Source: a virus
Direction: 5' to 3' (one strand)
DNA: 64,000 bases
Virus record (IMG/VR): IMGVR_UViG_3300042356_000177
Location: 1 to 64,000 of that record
Shown here: piece after piece, positions 62,865-64,000 of the stretch
Layout of the letters: every line of letters starts with the position of its first letter
How positions within the stretch are numbered: position 1 is the first letter of the stretch
Made by a program: the position numbers and the translations under genes
The notes under the pieces: generated by a model
Database searches by the model: none
The model's input: only the letters and a program-made list of their open reading frames with translations
What the model was told of the DNA's origin: nothing

Positions 62865-63535
62865 TATCTAAGTATGTTTTGATTATCATCAGAACCATCA
62901 ACTGGTATTCCCATGGTAATTGTAAATTCTTTAATTACATACTGCTCAATCTCTGAAAAAATATAGTCAGGAAATGGCAATGGTAAAGTTTGTTTAAGAT
63001 CGCAAGACTGTGGTGAAGGGCAAAGAAAATCAGAAGTGTTTCCTTCAAAGATAGCTTCTATTCTTACAGCATCCCAATCTACATTAGGTACATACAAGTA
63101 CCCATCTAAGTACCAGAAGTACGGTCTCTTATTATATTTGAATGTTGTGGTCTTTGCCATAGATGCAAAGGTAGGTCTCTCTGTCTTGAACAACTGTGTA
63201 GTTCCATCTATAGAACTTACCAAGCGTATAACAGGACCCATAGCTCCATCAAACAAAGTGGGCAACTTTTCTTTACTTCTTTTGAAATAACATCCAGAAT
63301 AAACCCCAGTACAACCTGCTTCTACTTTATCAACATCTATAAGCTCTACATAGGGTAATACAGAAAACAATGAACTGATCTTCATCAATCTGTATTGGTT
63401 GTCTTCTCTCTTAAGAAGAGTCTTTCCGTATTTACTTATAGCAAAGTAGATATTCCTATCAGTTAGGAAGGCATCCTCCTTTACAGCTTTAAGTGCGGCT
63501 CTGACTCTTGTTATTGCTTCTCCAACAGTTGTCAT
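62864..63535 (-). CDS. Neck/ring-type structural protein (223 aa)
   Basis: A 223-residue protein with a helical N-terminus (TTVGEAITRVRAALKAVKED, FLTDRNIYFAI) typical of tail-adaptor or ring proteins of podoviruses and crAss-like phages, then a beta-rich part with two Cys-containing loops (VEAGCTGVYSGCYF and LCPSPQSCD). It overlaps its neighbours by one and four bases (62864 and 63532-63535) and has the size of a connector ring subunit. Function is inferred from size, position and N-terminal pattern; I cannot confirm which ring. Confidence 0.7.
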   Translation of the reverse strand: MTTVGEAITRVRAALKAVKEDAFLTDRNIYFAISKYGKTLLKREDNQYRLMKISSLFSVLPYVELIDVDKVEAGCTGVYSGCYFKRSKEKLPTLFDGAMGPVIRLVSSIDGTTQLFKTERPTFASMAKTTTFKYNKRPYFWYLDGYLYVPNVDWDAVRIEAIFEGNTSDFLCPSPQSCDLKQTLPLPFPDYIFSEIEQYVIKEFTITMGIPVDGSDDNQNILR

Positions 63536-64000
63536 AGATCAAATTCATTATATGTATTCAACTGAGCATTTTGCTCTTTTATGTTCATGTTTTTTAAAGT
63601 AATAGCTGTGTATAGTTTCCTGAGTTTCTTTGTTGCATCAACCTGAACATACATGTTCCAGTTCTCAGGATACGCTTTAGCTACAGCTCTTTTAAAATTC
63701 CTGCATGCAGTAAAGCTCCAACATTCTCTGAAGGCAAACTTGTACTTACTTGCATAACTTGTATAAAATATCTTAGCTAGCTTACCATCTGTTTCCCAAT
63801 TGTTATTGCTAACAGCTATACCATACTTTCTAGACTTAGCATAGTCTATATTTCTACCGCCACTACTTTGACAGGTAGCAATAAATATCATACCTAGTCC
63901 CTCTGGTAACTGTACACCATCTCTTGTTTCAATTACAGTTTCCCAAAGTGTTTCATTGAAGCTTTTAATTAATTCTCTTATCTGAGCTTCACTGATGTTT
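63532..64000 (-). CDS. Small virion-block protein, possibly HU/IHF-like (5' end cut off)
   Basis: The frame is open to the window edge, so the true start is beyond base 64000. An internal ATG at 63891 is not the start. The visible N-terminal part (RELIKSFNETLWETVIE, then DGVQLPEGLGMIFIATC) resembles the helix plus VxLPGFG-like turn of HU/IHF DNA-binding proteins. The rest (WETDGKLAKIFYTSYASKYK, then FRECWSFTACRNF, ending in KLRKLYT) is basic. A gene of this kind next to ring proteins is something I recall from crAss-like genomes. The HU-like call is tentative; a head-tail connector role is equally possible. Confidence 0.55.
   Translation of the reverse strand, partial: NISEAQIRELIKSFNETLWETVIETRDGVQLPEGLGMIFIATCQSSGGRNIDYAKSRKYGIAVSNNNWETDGKLAKIFYTSYASKYKFAFRECWSFTACRNFKRAVAKAYPENWNMYVQVDATKKLRKLYTAITLKNMNIKEQNAQLNTYNEFDL

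Noticed and set aside
14472-64000. Numerous open frames on the + strand opposite the virion genes (for example 46440-46808 and 29649-30020)
   Set aside because: They lie wholly inside long - strand genes, have Leu/Ser/His-rich shadow compositions, and lack their own spacing or start signals.
1-64000. Stop-codon reassignment, known in some crAss-like phages
   Set aside because: All large frames are uninterrupted under the standard code, and TAA, TAG and TGA all appear as natural ends at gene junctions.
1-64000. tRNA genes, CRISPR arrays or insertion sequences
   Set aside because: Intergenic space is too small for them (longest about 97 bases) and no repeat-spacer pattern or transposase was seen. 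A tRNA scan was not run.

Overview
The window looks like the central part of a large tailed-phage genome of the crAss-like group (order Crassvirales) or a close relative infecting Bacteroidota. The evidence is as follows. (i) A 3,635-residue virion protein carries DFDID, the catalytic metal-binding motif of the two-barrel virion RNA polymerase of crAss-like phages. (ii) It sits in one co-oriented block with ring-type neck proteins, a huge 'stabilization/muzzle' protein and several giant cargo-like proteins. (iii) The other strand carries a replication block with DnaB, a Toprim primase, an SSB-like protein, a Sak4-like ATPase, family B DNA polymerase and a DUF932 protein. The DNA is AT-rich by eye. 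Most genes lack a strong Shine-Dalgarno sequence and have A-rich leaders, as is usual for Bacteroidota and their phages. TAA, TAG and TGA all end genes and the giant frames are uninterrupted, so no stop-codon reassignment is needed.

Positions 1-14,420 (+ strand) hold 18 tightly packed replication and accessory genes. GC-rich hairpins divide them into four likely transcription units: the end of DnaB through the SSB-like gene; primase through the MoxR-type ATPase; four genes including a PD-(D/E)XK nuclease; and DNA polymerase B plus DUF932. An embedded set of small genes (GIY-YIG SegE-like, a 56-residue gene, DUF6878, DUF6915, an unknown) leads into a VWA/metallopeptidase-like plus MoxR ATPase pair. 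A strong hairpin with ten T residues at about 14,427-14,470 ends the + strand genes, exactly where they converge with the - strand block.

Positions 14,472-64,000 (- strand) hold 11 virion genes, almost without gaps, read from right to left. They begin with an edge-truncated small protein and two neck/ring-type proteins, then the muzzle-type protein (1,880 aa), followed by four cargo-like proteins (972, 1,274, 1,862 and 1,136 aa). Last come three giants (2,650, 3,635 and 2,333 aa), with the RNA polymerase in the middle. Four of the virion proteins each carry a zincin-like HExxH. Three consecutive ones share a recurring LxKAQxG peptide, and two of these also share a QYKxGGYIVEEL module.

How the parts probably work together (inference from Crassvirales biology): the giant proteins are packaged and enter the cell with the DNA, the virion polymerase transcribes the first genes, the + strand proteins replicate the genome, and the - strand genes build new particles. 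The major capsid, portal and terminase genes are not in this window and should lie beyond the right edge. The least explained parts are the KAQ/GGY peptide repeats, the outer-membrane-barrel-like N-terminus of the 1,274 aa protein, and the extra domains on the polymerase and its neighbours.
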